Positions 34,654 to 44,044 are shown, counted from the stretch's first letter. The stretch: DNA of 64,000 nucleotides from Alcanivorax sp. S71-1-4 (GCF_009846755.1 NZ_AQOR01000001.1:62001-126000); one strand, 5' to 3'. Made by a program: numbers and translations. Notes: generated by a model not told the origin, from the sequence alone.

Positions 34654-36288
34654 TCAGGCACTGACCGTGGCAGGGCGCAGCTTGTCCGCCAGCAGCGAGG
34701 CATTGCGGGCAGTGACCGCATAGATGCTCAGCTGCGGGTTGACGCCGACGCTGGTGGGGAACACCGAGGCATCGAAGATGTAGAGGTTGTCCAGATGGCG
34801 GTAGCGGCCGTCGCTATGGGTCACGGCGATCTTCTCGTCCTCGCCCATGGCGCAGCCGCCCATCACATGGGCACACCCCAGAGGGACATAGTTGGGGGCA
34901 AAGGTGTATTGCTCGATAGCCTGCTTCGCGTCCGACCACTTGGTGTGGAACCGGGCATCCGAATGCCGGGCGCGGACTTTCTGGGCGCCGGCAGCGAACT
35001 GCATTTCCACCTGGCTCAGGATGCTGTGGCGTGCGCCTTCGAGAATATAGTCGGTGACCGGATAATCCACCACGGGGGTGCCATCGTCACGCAGTTCCAC
35101 GGCGCCGCCGGGATTGTCCTCGTGGAAACCGTCACGCATCAGTGCCAGGCTGACCCCGAGGTTCGGCAAGGCCGACATTTCTTCGTGCAGGCGTTCGCCG
35201 TGGGTGTCCAGCAGCACGGAAGTAACCCCGGGATGCACCGGCAGCGCCTCGATCTTGTAGCCCACTTTGCCGGTCACACCGTCACGCCAGACAAATTCGT
35301 CGGAGTACACGGATTGCGGCGCGCCGTAGTAGCCGGCGATTTCGTCTTCATAGACACCAAAGGCGCAGCTCACCACGTGCAGTGTGGTGCGCTTGCCCAC
35401 GCGGCCATGCGGATCAGGTACGTTGGAACGCAACAGCAGTCCCGGTGTATTGATGCCGCCGCCGGCCACGATGATGGTTGGCGCACGCAGGGTGATACGG
35501 CGACCGGTCGGCACGCGGTCCGCGCCGATGGTCTGGCAGTTCACTGCGGTGACACGGGTACCGTCATGTTCCAGCGTGGCGGCCTCGGTGCTGTGGAGCA
35601 GCGTGGCGCCAGCCTTCATGGCCTCTGGCAGCGTGGTCACCAGCATCGACATCTTGGCGTTGGTCGGGCAGCCGGTGCCGCAATAGCCGATGTTCCAGCA
35701 GCCATTGACGTTGCGTGGGATCACGTCCCAATGCCAGCCGAGTTCCTGGGCGCCGCGCTGTATCACGCCATTGTTGGCATTGGGCGGCATCACCCAGCGG
35801 CTGATATTCAGGCGGGCTTCCATGCGCTGGAACCAGGGCGCCATCTGCGCGGGGGCGAGGCCGTCTACGCCGAATGCATCGCGCCAGTGCTCCAGTGTCT
35901 GGTCGGGGGTGCGGAAACTGGAGGTCCAGTTCACTACGGTGGTGCCCCCGACGGCGCGACCCTGGAGAATCGATACGCCGGCATCCTTCGAGGTGCGTGT
36001 GGCGCCCTCCTGGTACAAGTCGCGGTAGGCTTCGCCTTCATTCATGTTAAAGGCGTTACTGCTTTTCAGGCGCCCCGCTTCCACCAGAATCACTTTCAGG
36101 CCGGCTTTGGTCAGGATTTCTGCGCTGACGCCGCCGCCGGCGCCGGTGCCGACGATCACCACATCGGCGTCCAGGGTCATGTCGTCTGCCAGTGTCGCGC
36201 CGTCAATGACATGCCAGCCATCACGAATGCCCTGCTCCCAGGGATCAGGAATGCCGCGAATAACGAGTTGGGAGAGATCCTGCTTCAT
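34654..36288 (-). CDS. GMC-family FAD oxidoreductase (alcohol/choline dehydrogenase-like)
   Basis: FAD-dependent oxidation of an alcohol, substrate unknown. The 544 residues start with a short lead, then the dinucleotide-binding DVVIVGTGAGGGVSAEILTKAGLKVILVEAG (about 43-73). GGTTVVNWTSSFRTP and the C-terminal GGCAMGEDEKIAVTHSDGRYRHLDNLYIFDASVFPTSVGVNPQLS motif, with the catalytic His region, fit GMC enzymes of the long-chain alcohol or gluconate dehydrogenase type. It overlaps its upstream partner by 4 bases (ATGA), so they act together. No membrane segment was seen. Confidence 0.88.
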   Translation of the reverse strand: MKQDLSQLVIRGIPDPWEQGIRDGWHVIDGATLADDMTLDADVVIVGTGAGGGVSAEILTKAGLKVILVEAGRLKSSNAFNMNEGEAYRDLYQEGATRTSKDAGVSILQGRAVGGTTVVNWTSSFRTPDQTLEHWRDAFGVDGLAPAQMAPWFQRMEARLNISRWVMPPNANNGVIQRGAQELGWHWDVIPRNVNGCWNIGYCGTGCPTNAKMSMLVTTLPEAMKAGATLLHSTEAATLEHDGTRVTAVNCQTIGADRVPTGRRITLRAPTIIVAGGGINTPGLLLRSNVPDPHGRVGKRTTLHVVSCAFGVYEDEIAGYYGAPQSVYSDEFVWRDGVTGKVGYKIEALPVHPGVTSVLLDTHGERLHEEMSALPNLGVSLALMRDGFHEDNPGGAVELRDDGTPVVDYPVTDYILEGARHSILSQVEMQFAAGAQKVRARHSDARFHTKWSDAKQAIEQYTFAPNYVPLGCAHVMGGCAMGEDEKIAVTHSDGRYRHLDNLYIFDASVFPTSVGVNPQLSIYAVTARNASLLADKLRPATVSA

Positions 36289-36839
36289 ACGGAGGCCACC
36301 TTCTGCGGCGTGCCGGGATAGCCGGTATGGCGCACGCCTTCTTCTGTGAGATACCAGGCCCAGACCAGCGGCTGGTTGATGGCGCGCAGCGAGAGCCGTG
36401 CCAGACCGTTATCGCGTTCGGACCATTGCTGCACCGTGTCGCGCAATTGCTCCGGCGCCTGCTTGTCAAAGGCCCGCCAGCTGCCGGTGAGATACCAGCG
36501 CATCGGCGGCAGGTGCATCGCGTCCAGCAGCTTGAACAACTCTGCGCGCGCACCTTGCGAGGCTGAATGCAGCAGCCTGTCCATTTGTTGTAGCGCGTAT
36601 TCGATTCTTTCTTCTGAGGGCGTAAAGGCACCGGCGAGCAGGATCGGTGTCAGCGGGCGCAACAGGGCAAGATCATTGTCGCGCAGGTGCAGGAAGCCAT
36701 CGGCGGCTGACATGTCGCGGCTGCACCCGGTGAGCAGGGACAGTGATGCGCCGGAAGACACCACGGCACCACTGATCAACCCGAACCGTATGAAATCGCG
36801 CCGGCTGAGGCCGGCGCTGCCCGGAGAATTTATTGTCAT
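36285..36839 (-). CDS. Tat-exported small subunit of the GMC dehydrogenase
   Basis: The 184-residue protein starts with a twin-arginine signal (SRRDFIRFGLISGAVVSSG) and a lipobox-like LLTGC, so it is probably exported folded and perhaps lipid-anchored. The rest is alpha-helical (LRDNDLALLRPLTPILLAGAF...) with resemblance to gluconate 2-dehydrogenase subunit 3. Translational coupling to the FAD enzyme suggests it carries the partner through the Tat pathway, since that enzyme lacks its own signal. The family name is an inference from architecture and context. Confidence 0.75.
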   Translation of the reverse strand: MTINSPGSAGLSRRDFIRFGLISGAVVSSGASLSLLTGCSRDMSAADGFLHLRDNDLALLRPLTPILLAGAFTPSEERIEYALQQMDRLLHSASQGARAELFKLLDAMHLPPMRWYLTGSWRAFDKQAPEQLRDTVQQWSERDNGLARLSLRAINQPLVWAWYLTEEGVRHTGYPGTPQKVASV

Positions 36840-36857
36840 TATGTGGTCCGTGTCAGG

Positions 36858-38300
36858 TTACTTGAGCAGGAATTTGTAGATGAACTTGTGCATGCGGCCA
36901 CCAAACGGCGGCAGGATGTTGCGCGTGGCATTGAAGCGCCCCTTGCGGAACACGCCCTTGGCCTTGGTGAAGGTCAGGAAGCCTTCGTAACCGTGATAAT
37001 GCCCCATGCCCGATTCACCAATACCGCCAAACGGAATATCGTCGATGCCCACGTGGCTCATGGTGTCGTTCAGGCACACACCGCCGGAATGGGTGCGGGT
37101 GATGACCTGATTGGCGCGGTCGCTGTTCCAGTCTAGATAGTACAGCGCCAGTGGGCGGGGGCGGTCGTTGACATAATCGATGGCGTCGTCCAGCGAGCGG
37201 TACGGCTGCACGATCATCAGCGGGCCAAAGATTTCGTCCTGGGCGATCTTCATGTCGTCCGTGACATTGAGCACCAGCGTAAACGGAATCTTGCGCGTGC
37301 CGGAGAAGTCTTCATTGGCCGGGTTGATTTCCACCAGGCGTGCGCCTTTTTCCTGCGCATCCTGCAGATAACCTTTCAGGCGCTGATACTGCCGCTCATT
37401 GATGACGCTGGTGAGGTCCGGGTTGTCGCGCATGGTCGGGTACATCTCACTGACCTGCTTGCGGAACGCGTCGATGAATTCATCCACCCGGCCGGTCGGG
37501 CACAGGACATAGTCGGGCGCCACGCAGGTCTGGCCGGCGTTGAAGCACTTGCCGAAGGCAATGCGCTCGGCGGCGTCCTTCATGGCGAAATCCTCGCCGA
37601 TGATGGTCGGGCTCTTGCCGCCCAGTTCCAGTGTCACCGGCGTGAGGTTTTCTGCTGCGGCGCGCATGATGTGGCGGCCGACCGAGGTGGAGCCGGTGAA
37701 CAGCAGATGGTCAAATGGCAGCTTCGAGAAGGCGGCGCCCATTTCCACTTCACCGTTGACCACGGCGACATGATCTTCCGGGAACGCCTTGGCGATCAGT
37801 TTCGCGAACAACTCGCCGGTATGCGGCGTAAACTCGCTCATCTTGATCATCACCCGATTGCCTGCCGCCAGGGCAGCAATCAGCGGGCCTACCGCCAGAT
37901 ACACAGGATAGTTCCAGGGCACGATCACGCCGACCACGCCCACCGGCTGGTAGATCACCGAGGCGGCACCGGGAAAGCCCATGGCACCGACGCCGCGTTT
38001 CTGCGGCTTCATCCATTTGCGCACGCGCTTGCGGTAATACTTGATGCCTTCCAGGCTGGTCAGGATTTCCGCCAGCTTGGTCTCGTCCTCCGAGCGGTGA
38101 CCAAAATCCGCTTTCAGTGCGGCAGCAATCTCGTCCATATGGTCAAGCAGCAACGGCTTGATGCGGTCGAGATGCTCAATCCGCTGTTCGGCAGTCGGGT
38201 AAGGCTGGGCGCGAAAGGCAGCGCGCTGCGCATCGAACAGTGCGCGCAGGCGGCTGACGTCTTCCTGATGGGTATGCAGTGATTTCACTTCGGCGACCAT
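36858..38300 (-). CDS. Coniferyl-aldehyde dehydrogenase-like aldehyde dehydrogenase
   Basis: NAD(P)-dependent oxidation of an aldehyde to its acid. I use ATG 38300 (480 residues) because AGGGAG lies upstream and the extra 40 codons of the open frame are unlike the family. The ALDH motifs are in order: PWNYPVYLAVGPLIAALAAGN (about 115-135), the catalytic Glu in LELGGKSPTII (about 215), and the nucleophile Cys in FNAGQTCVAPDY (about 249). The C-terminal FGGIGESGMGHYHGYEGFLTFTKAKGV is typical of the CALDH group. It is the third gene of the alcohol-to-acid module. Confidence 0.9.
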   Translation of the reverse strand: MVAEVKSLHTHQEDVSRLRALFDAQRAAFRAQPYPTAEQRIEHLDRIKPLLLDHMDEIAAALKADFGHRSEDETKLAEILTSLEGIKYYRKRVRKWMKPQKRGVGAMGFPGAASVIYQPVGVVGVIVPWNYPVYLAVGPLIAALAAGNRVMIKMSEFTPHTGELFAKLIAKAFPEDHVAVVNGEVEMGAAFSKLPFDHLLFTGSTSVGRHIMRAAAENLTPVTLELGGKSPTIIGEDFAMKDAAERIAFGKCFNAGQTCVAPDYVLCPTGRVDEFIDAFRKQVSEMYPTMRDNPDLTSVINERQYQRLKGYLQDAQEKGARLVEINPANEDFSGTRKIPFTLVLNVTDDMKIAQDEIFGPLMIVQPYRSLDDAIDYVNDRPRPLALYYLDWNSDRANQVITRTHSGGVCLNDTMSHVGIDDIPFGGIGESGMGHYHGYEGFLTFTKAKGVFRKGRFNATRNILPPFGGRMHKFIYKFLLK

Positions 38301-38395
38301 GGTGCATCTCCCTGTGGTTGCCGCGCGCGCTGGGGCGGCCTTGTTGTCGGTATGCGGCCTGGGTGAACAGGCTGTATTCAGGTTGTCATCGATTC

Positions 38396-38413
38396 TTAGA
38401 GTAATTACTCTAA
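38396..38413. promoter_or_regulatory. 18-bp perfect palindromic operator for the TetR regulator
   Basis: TTAGAGTAATTACTCTAA is a perfect dyad in the 167-base divergent gap between the aldehyde dehydrogenase and tetR genes. Length and position suit a TetR-family dimer controlling both directions. Confidence 0.75.
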
Positions 38414-38467
38414 CTGTCAATCAGCCACTGTTCCCACCGGTTTTCAGCGCAGGCCTTTTGACCCGAA

Positions 38468-39154
38468 ATGACCAGCACCCGCGACCGCATCCTCGACACC
38501 AGCCTGGCCCTGTTCAATCAGCACGGCGAGCGCAATGTCACCACCAACCACATCGCCGAGGCGCTGGGCATCAGCCCCGGCAACCTCTATTACCACTTCC
38601 GCAACAAGGCGGAGATCGTGTTCGAGCTGTTCGAGCGCTACGAGCAGATCGTGGCCGGCTTCCTGATCGTGCCGGGGGACCGATCCCTGACCTGGGAAGA
38701 CAAGATCGGCTACTTCGAAGCGATTCTGGAAAGCATGTGGGGCGCGCGTTTTTTCCACCGTGACCTGGGGCACCTGCTGAATCAGGACGAACGCCTGCGC
38801 GAGCGGTACGGGGACTTTGTGCGGCAGAGCCTGGACCGCGGTCTGACGGTGTACGAGGGGCTGCGTGCCGCCGGACTGGTGGAAGTGGATGATGAATCCA
38901 TGCGCGCCCTGCTGGTGAATACCTGGGTGCTGGCGGCCTCCTGGGCCAGTTTCGTGCACAGCCTGGTGCCGCCGGCCCGGCAGAACGAAGGGCTGGACCG
39001 GACGCTGCTGCGCCAGGGCATCTACCAGATCATCTGCCTGGAAGCGCCCTATCTGCGCGGTGAGGCGGCGGCGCACCTGGAGGAAATGAAGGGCCGCTAT
39101 CGGGTGGGCAGTGGCGATACATTGGGCCTATTGTTTGGGGCGGGCGCAGTGTAG
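38468..39154 (+). CDS. TetR-family transcriptional regulator
   Basis: Likely repressor of the divergent aldehyde dehydrogenase/GMC operon. The 228 residues have an N-terminal HTH (about 6-50: ILDTSLALFNQHGERNVTTNHIAEALGISPGNLYYHFRNKAEIVFELF). The larger ligand-binding domain is rich in aromatic residues. ATG 38468 is the first in frame and opens the HTH with little to spare. An 18-bp palindrome lies 54 bases upstream. The inducer is probably a substrate or product of the pathway, but nothing in the sequence names it. Confidence 0.88.
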   Translation: MTSTRDRILDTSLALFNQHGERNVTTNHIAEALGISPGNLYYHFRNKAEIVFELFERYEQIVAGFLIVPGDRSLTWEDKIGYFEAILESMWGARFFHRDLGHLLNQDERLRERYGDFVRQSLDRGLTVYEGLRAAGLVEVDDESMRALLVNTWVLAASWASFVHSLVPPARQNEGLDRTLLRQGIYQIICLEAPYLRGEAAAHLEEMKGRYRVGSGDTLGLLFGAGAV

Positions 39155-39188
39155 AGACCCCCGGCCAGGGCCGCCGCAGCAAAGCAAT

Positions 39189-39289
39189 ATGTCGCAAAAA
39201 GACCATTTTGAGAACACGTTTGGCGGATAGGGCGTCGCCGGCGACATGAGTACACAACGTGTCGCAAAAATCGAAAAATGGCGACACGT
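39189..39289. promoter_or_regulatory. Two inverted-repeat sites upstream of fic gene 2
   Basis: ACGTGTCGC (39257-39265) and GCGACACGT (39281-39289) are perfect 9-bp arms 15 bases apart. A second pair, ATGTCGC (39189-39195) and GCGACAT (39241-39247), shares the core. TGTCGCAAAAA occurs at both left arms. This suggests a specific binding protein; its identity is unknown. Confidence 0.6.
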
Positions 39290-39338
39290 CCTGATCTGAA
39301 GGCTAGACTCTGGGAAAACGTGTAAGAGCCAGTCCACC

Positions 39339-40457
39339 ATGATCACAACGCCTCCCTGGCGGGCCGACCAGCCCTACAACGCACTGCCCCCCCTTCCACC
39401 GGCAAAGGAGCTGGAAACCCGTGCCGTGCTTAAACGGTGCGTTGAAGCCCGCGCAGCGCTGGCTGAATTGAAACAGGCCGCCGAATTGATCCCTAACCAG
39501 ACGGTGCTGATCAATACCCTCCCGCTGCTGGAAGCCAAGGACAGTTCGGAAATCGAGAGTATCGTCACGACCACGGACCAGCTTTTCCGGCACGCGCAGG
39601 AGGGTGATCGGCACGCAGACCCTGCGACCAAGGAGACGCTGCGCTACCGTAAAGCCCTGCATCAGGGCTATCAGTCCCTGGCAAAACGTCCGCTCTCCAC
39701 CGCTACGGCGGTGGATGTCTGTTGCACACTCAAAGGCGTGAATATGGATATACGCCGGGTGCCCGGGACACAACTGGCCAATGATCGTACCGGAGAGGTC
39801 ATCTATACCCCGCCGGAGGGGGAAGACCGCCTTCGGGAGCTGCTTGCCAACTGGGAGCGCTTCCTGCACTACGAGACAGACCTGGACCCGTTGGTGCGCA
39901 TGGCAGTCGGCCATTATCAGTTTGAGGCCATTCACCCTTTCACGGATGGCAACGGCCGGACCGGGCGCGTGCTTAACAGTCTCTACCTGATCCAGGAAGG
40001 TCTGCTGAGCCTGCCCATTCTTTATCTCAGTCGTTACATCATTGCGCATCGCGCCGACTACTACCGGCTGCTACTGGATGTCACCCGCGAAGATGCGTGG
40101 GAGCCTTGGCTGTTGTACATGCTGAGTGCCGTGGAGGAAACAGCCCGTTGGACGACTGCCAAAATTGCGGCCATTCGCAGTCTGTTCGAACACACGGCCG
40201 GTTTTGTGCGTGAGCGGTTGCATAAAACCTATTCCCGAGAGTTGATGGACGTTATTTTCGAGCAGCCTTATTGTCGCATCAGCAATGTCGTCGACAAGCA
40301 GATCGCCCAGCGGCAGGCTGCGTCCCGGCACTTGAAGGAGCTTGTTGCTCTGGGGGTGCTGCAAGAGGTACAGGTCGGCAAGGAAAAGCTTTTTATTCAC
40401 CCCAAGCTGATGCAACTGCTTGTCCGCGACAGCAACGCGTTCACACCTTACGTCTGA
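39339..40457 (+). CDS. Canonical class II-type Fic protein with C-terminal winged helix
   Basis: Probable protein AMPylase, 372 residues. The active-site motif HPFTDGNGRTGR is complete at 199-210 (His199). The inhibitory segment SSEIES at 69-74 places Glu73 to block ATP, as in class II Fic proteins that carry the inhibitory helix before the core. A substrate-clamping flap (GTQLANDRTGEVIYTPPEG) lies at about 143-161. The C-terminal region (about 300-360) looks like a winged helix (ISNVVDKQIAQRQAASRHLKELVALGVLQEVQVGKEKLFIHP). It resembles the Shewanella SoFic type. Compare the His-less Fic at 9587-10924. Confidence 0.92.
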   Translation: MITTPPWRADQPYNALPPLPPAKELETRAVLKRCVEARAALAELKQAAELIPNQTVLINTLPLLEAKDSSEIESIVTTTDQLFRHAQEGDRHADPATKETLRYRKALHQGYQSLAKRPLSTATAVDVCCTLKGVNMDIRRVPGTQLANDRTGEVIYTPPEGEDRLRELLANWERFLHYETDLDPLVRMAVGHYQFEAIHPFTDGNGRTGRVLNSLYLIQEGLLSLPILYLSRYIIAHRADYYRLLLDVTREDAWEPWLLYMLSAVEETARWTTAKIAAIRSLFEHTAGFVRERLHKTYSRELMDVIFEQPYCRISNVVDKQIAQRQAASRHLKELVALGVLQEVQVGKEKLFIHPKLMQLLVRDSNAFTPYV

Positions 40458-40463
40458 GCAGCT

Positions 40464-40485
40464 AAGGCGCTGTGTGCGCCTTTGC
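40464..40485. terminator. Hairpin between fic 2 and the thiolase gene
   Basis: AAGGCGC (40464-40470) pairs perfectly with GCGCCTT (40476-40482), loop TGTGT, followed by a short T run. It separates two convergent genes. Confidence 0.7.
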
Positions 40486-40487
40486 CC

Positions 40488-41657
40488 TCATCGTTCTACC
40501 GCCAGCGCCACCCCCTGCCCGCCACCAATACACAGCGTCGCCAGCCCCCGTTTCGCGTCACGCCGTTGCAGCGCATGCAACAACGTCACCAGCACCCGGC
40601 AACCACTGGCGCCGATGGGATGGCCCAGTGCAATGGCACCGCCGTTGACGTTCACCTTGCGACTGTCCCAGCCCAGTGCCTGCCCGACGGCCAGCGCCTG
40701 CACGGCAAAGGCTTCGTTGGCTTCAATCAGGTCCAGCTCGTCCAGTGACCAGCCCGCCATCGACAACGCGCGACGGGTGGCCGGGACCGGGCCGATGCCC
40801 ATCACGGCGGGATCAACCCCGGCACTGGCGTAGCCCGTAATGCGTGCCAGGATCGGCAGGCCCTGCTGGCGGGCGTGGTCGGCGTTCATCACCAGCACGG
40901 CGGCGGCGCCGTCGTTCAGGGCGGAGGCATTGCCGGCGGTGACGCTGCCGGTCGGGCGGAAGGCCGGGAGCAACCCGGCCAGGCTTTCAGGTGTGACGTC
41001 GTCGCGCGGCTGCTCGTCATGGTCGACGCGTTGCCCGCCTTGCCGGGTAGGCACCGTCACTGGGGTGATCTCGGCCTGAAAGGCGCCGGCCTGCCGGGCA
41101 GCGATGGCCTTGCGGTGGGAGTCGGCGGCGAAGGCATCCTGTGCGGTGCGGTCGATGCCGTAGCGCTCGGCCAGATTCTCGGCGGTGATGCCCATGTGGT
41201 AGTCGTTGAAGGCGTCCCACAGACCATCGCTGATCATGCTGTCGACGACTTCGCCATGTCCCATGCGCAGCCCGGTGCGGGCGCGTGGCAGCAGGTAGGG
41301 CGCGTTGCTCATGCCTTCCATGCCGCCGGCAATGATGGCGGTAGCGTCCCCGGCACGGATCGCCTGGGCGGCCAGTTGCACGGCCTTCAGGCCGGAGCCG
41401 CAGACCTTGTTCAGGGTGAGGGCCGGCACGTCGTGGGGCAGCCCCGCGTGGACGGCCGCCTGCCGGGCCGGGTTCTGGCCGGCACCGCCGGTGAGTACCT
41501 GCCCCATGATCACTTCATCAATTGGCACGCAGGGCATGTCTTCCAGCAGACGCCGGATCACGATAGCGCCCAACTCGGCACCACTGAGGCTGGCCAGGCC
41601 GCCCTGGAAGCGTCCGATGGGTGTGCGGGTCGCGGCGACAATCACGGCGTCATGCAT
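40488..41657 (-). CDS. Acetyl-CoA C-acetyl/acyltransferase (thiolase)
   Basis: Thiolytic cleavage of acetoacetyl-CoA to two acetyl-CoA, or a longer 3-ketoacyl-CoA. ATG 41657 (389 residues) has GGAG 8 bases upstream; a TTG 18 bases earlier would put that site inside the gene. The active Cys lies in [13 protein letters not shown] (about 87). The His of [19 protein letters not shown] (about 350) and the second Cys in CIGGGQGVA (about 378) complete the triad. It sits directly after scoAB, so acetoacetate activation and cleavage are encoded together. Confidence 0.92.
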   Translation of the reverse strand: MHDAVIVAATRTPIGRFQGGLASLSGAELGAIVIRRLLEDMPCVPIDEVIMGQVLTGGAGQNPARQAAVHAGLPHDVPALTLNKVCGSGLKAVQLAAQAIRAGDATAIIAGGMEGMSNAPYLLPRARTGLRMGHGEVVDSMISDGLWDAFNDYHMGITAENLAERYGIDRTAQDAFAADSHRKAIAARQAGAFQAEITPVTVPTRQGGQRVDHDEQPRDDVTPESLAGLLPAFRPTGSVTAGNASALNDGAAAVLVMNADHARQQGLPILARITGYASAGVDPAVMGIGPVPATRRALSMAGWSLDELDLIEANEAFAVQALAVGQALGWDSRKVNVNGGAIALGHPIGASGCRVLVTLLHALQRRDAKRGLATLCIGGGQGVALAVER

Positions 41658-41671
41658 GGTGTAGGCTCCGT

Positions 41672-42331
41672 TCAAGCGAAGGTCATTTCGGGGACGTGGT
41701 CAGGGATCACCAGCTTGCCTGCCGTTTTTTCGGCAATTTCCTCAACGCTGACGCCTGGCGCACGCTCCTTGAGGTGGAAGGCGCCGTCGATGATTTCCAA
41801 GTAGGCGAGATCGGTCAGCACGCGACGGATGCAGCCGGCGCCGGTCAGCGGCAGGGAGCACTCGCTCAGCAATTTCGATTGCCCGTCTTTCGAGCAATGC
41901 GTCATGGTGACGATGATGTTGTCGGCGCCGGCCACCAGATCCATGGAACCGCCCATGCCCTTGATCAGCTTGCCGGGCACCATCCACGAGGCGATGTTGC
42001 CCTGCACATCGACTTCAAACGCGCCGAGCACGGTCAGGTCGATATGCCCGCCACGGATCATGGCGAAGGATTCCGCCGAGGAAAAAATCGAGGCGCCGGG
42101 CAGCGCAGTCACCGTTTGCTTGCCAGCATTGATCATGTCGGCGTCCAGCTCGGCTTCGGTGGGGAACGGCCCCATGCCGAGCAGGCCGTTTTCCGATTGC
42201 AGCATCACCTGCATGCCCTCGGGAATGTAGTTGGCCACCAGCGTCGGGATACCGATGCCCAGGTTGACGTAGAAGCCGTCCTGCAATTCGCGCGCGACGC
42301 GGCGCGCCATCTGTTCGCGTGTCAGAGTCAT
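41672..42331 (-). CDS. scoB: 3-oxoacid CoA-transferase subunit B
   Basis: With subunit A it moves CoA from succinyl-CoA to acetoacetate. The 219 residues carry the catalytic Glu motif [15 protein letters not shown] (about 44-58) and the [29 protein letters not shown] block of SCOT-B. It is placed between scoA and the thiolase in the same direction, with a 14-base gap on each side. In this context it would activate the acetoacetate released by HMG-CoA lyase (MvaB). Confidence 0.93.
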   Translation of the reverse strand: MTLTREQMARRVARELQDGFYVNLGIGIPTLVANYIPEGMQVMLQSENGLLGMGPFPTEAELDADMINAGKQTVTALPGASIFSSAESFAMIRGGHIDLTVLGAFEVDVQGNIASWMVPGKLIKGMGGSMDLVAGADNIIVTMTHCSKDGQSKLLSECSLPLTGAGCIRRVLTDLAYLEIIDGAFHLKERAPGVSVEEIAEKTAGKLVIPDHVPEMTFA

Positions 42332-42346
42332 GGAATTCCCCGTGGG

Positions 42347-43045
42347 TCAGGCTGACAGCGTGCGCTGCTCAATGCGTTTCTCGAACCGGCCGCACAGCAG
42401 CCGGTCCACGTAGATGCCGGGGGTGTGGATCTGGTCCGGCGGCAGCGTGCCGGGCGGGACGATCTCTTCCACCTCGACCACAGTGATGCGGCCGGCGGTG
42501 GCCACCAGCGGATTGAAATTCTGTGCCGTGTGGCGGTAGATGACGTTGCCGTACCAGTCGGCTTTCCAGCCTTTGACGATGGCAAAGTCGCCGCGGATGG
42601 CCGGCTCCAGCACATAGTGGCGGCCATCGAATTCGCGTGTCTCCTTGCCCTCGGCCACGGGCGTGCCGTAGCCGGTGGCGGTGTAGAAGGCAGGAATGCC
42701 GGCGCCGCCGGCCCGCATTTTTTCTGCCAGCGTACCCTGCGGGGTCAGCTCGACCTCCAGCTTGCCGTCGAGCATCTGCCGCTCGAACAGCGCGTTCTCG
42801 CCCACATAGGAGGCGATGATCTTGCGGACCTGGCGGTCCTCCAGCAGCACGCCGAGGCCGAAGCCGTCCACGCCGCAGTTGTTGGAAACCACGGTCAGGT
42901 CGCGGGTGCCGCGCCGGCGGATTTCCTGGATCAGGTTCTCGGGGATGCCGCACAGGCCGAAGCCGCCGGCGATCAGGGTCATGCCGTCTTGCAGGCCGTC
43001 GAGCGCCTCCTGCACGGAGGCGACGCGTTTATCGAATCCCGCCAC
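42347..43045 (-). CDS. scoA: 3-oxoacid CoA-transferase subunit A
   Basis: Alpha subunit of the acetoacetate-activating CoA-transferase, 232 residues. The oxyanion loop [17 protein letters not shown] (about 22-38) is characteristic. Also typical are [32 protein letters not shown] and the [33 protein letters not shown] stretch. It begins with GTG at 43045 preceded by AGAGG. It heads a leftward operon scoA-scoB-thiolase and is divergent from a LysR gene. Confidence 0.94.
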   Translation of the reverse strand: MAGFDKRVASVQEALDGLQDGMTLIAGGFGLCGIPENLIQEIRRRGTRDLTVVSNNCGVDGFGLGVLLEDRQVRKIIASYVGENALFERQMLDGKLEVELTPQGTLAEKMRAGGAGIPAFYTATGYGTPVAEGKETREFDGRHYVLEPAIRGDFAIVKGWKADWYGNVIYRHTAQNFNPLVATAGRITVVEVEEIVPPGTLPPDQIHTPGIYVDRLLCGRFEKRIEQRTLSA

Positions 43046-43117
43046 TGTTCTGCCTCTGGTTGTTATGGGTCTTCAGGCAGTGTTGCGGCGGGCGATTTAT
43101 TTGTTAAGTTTGTTTTT

Positions 43118-43133
43118 CTGGGTAATTATCCAG
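43118..43133. promoter_or_regulatory. LysR-type dyad between scoA and the LysR gene
   Basis: CTGGGTAATTATCCAG is a near-perfect 16-bp palindrome (14 of 16), flanked by TTTT on the left and GAAAA on the right. It lies 26 bases upstream of the lysR start and 72 bases from the scoA start, where a LysR activator/autorepressor site is expected. Confidence 0.6.
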
Positions 43134-43159
43134 GAAAACCAATTAATGCCGATACTGCC

Positions 43160-44044
43160 ATGACCCTCAAACAACTCCGTGCCTTCCTCGCCGTGGCCCA
43201 GACCCTGAGTTTTGCCCAGGCCTGCGAACAACTGCATCTGTCGCAATCGGCCCTGAGCCTGACCATCAAGGCCCTGGAAGACCAGCTCGGCGGCCGGCTG
43301 TTCAGCCGCACCACGCGCAGTGTCAGCCTGACACCCGAAGGCGAGGCGCTGCTGCCACTGGCGCGCCGCCTGCTGGCGGAGTGGTCGCGCACCGAGCAGG
43401 AGTTGCGGCAGCGCTTTGCGCTGCAACAGGGGCATGTGTCGGTGGCGGCGATGCCGTCGTTTGCCGGCAACCTGTTGCCGCCGGTGTTGCGGGTGTTTCG
43501 GGAGCGTTACCCCGACATCCGCATTCGTGTACACGATGTGATCAACGAGCGCGTACTGGAAATGGTGCAGGAACGCCGGGTGGAAGTGGGTATTGCCTTT
43601 GCGCCGGCACAGGGAGGGGGCCTGCACTTCACGCCGTTGTACATCGACCGCTTTCTGGCGGTGGTGGCGGCGGATGATCCGCTGGCGATGGAGCCGGGCA
43701 CCGATTGGGCTACGCTGCTGAGGCGGCCCTTCATTGCCTTGCAGGCGCCCTCGGCGGTGCGTGCGTTGCTGGAAGCGCGTCTGGCCGCACACGGGCTGTC
43801 ATTGCCGGTGGAGATCGAGAGTCATCAACTGACCACGGTCGGGCGCATGGTCGCCTGCGGGCTCGGGGTGAGTGCGGTGCCCGCGTTATGCCGGCAGCAG
43901 ATGCACGAACTGGGGGCGCGCTGCATTGAGTTGGCGGCGCCAGTGATCGAGCAGCCGGTGGGATTGCTGACCCGCGCCGGTGACACCCTGTCGGTGGCAG
44001 CGCAGGCCTTCCACGATACCTTGCTGGAGGTGGCCGGGGCCTGA
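43160..44044 (+). CDS. LysR-family transcriptional regulator
   Basis: Likely regulator of the divergent scoAB-thiolase operon. The 294-residue protein opens with the LysR helix-turn-helix (about 1-60: LKQLRAFLAVAQTLSFAQACEQLHLSQSALSLTIKALEDQLGGRLFSRTTRSVSLTPEG), followed by a periplasmic-binding-like effector domain. I start at ATG 43160 because the family begins exactly there; the frame is open far upstream but that part overlaps scoA antisense and is not protein-like. Effector unknown; acetoacetate or a related acyl compound is plausible. Confidence 0.9.
   Translation: MTLKQLRAFLAVAQTLSFAQACEQLHLSQSALSLTIKALEDQLGGRLFSRTTRSVSLTPEGEALLPLARRLLAEWSRTEQELRQRFALQQGHVSVAAMPSFAGNLLPPVLRVFRERYPDIRIRVHDVINERVLEMVQERRVEVGIAFAPAQGGGLHFTPLYIDRFLAVVAADDPLAMEPGTDWATLLRRPFIALQAPSAVRALLEARLAAHGLSLPVEIESHQLTTVGRMVACGLGVSAVPALCRQQMHELGARCIELAAPVIEQPVGLLTRAGDTLSVAAQAFHDTLLEVAGA

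Noticed and set aside
42425-43159. Long in-frame extension upstream of the LysR gene
   Set aside because: It is the antisense of scoA. The LysR family starts exactly at ATG 43160, just after an operator-like dyad.
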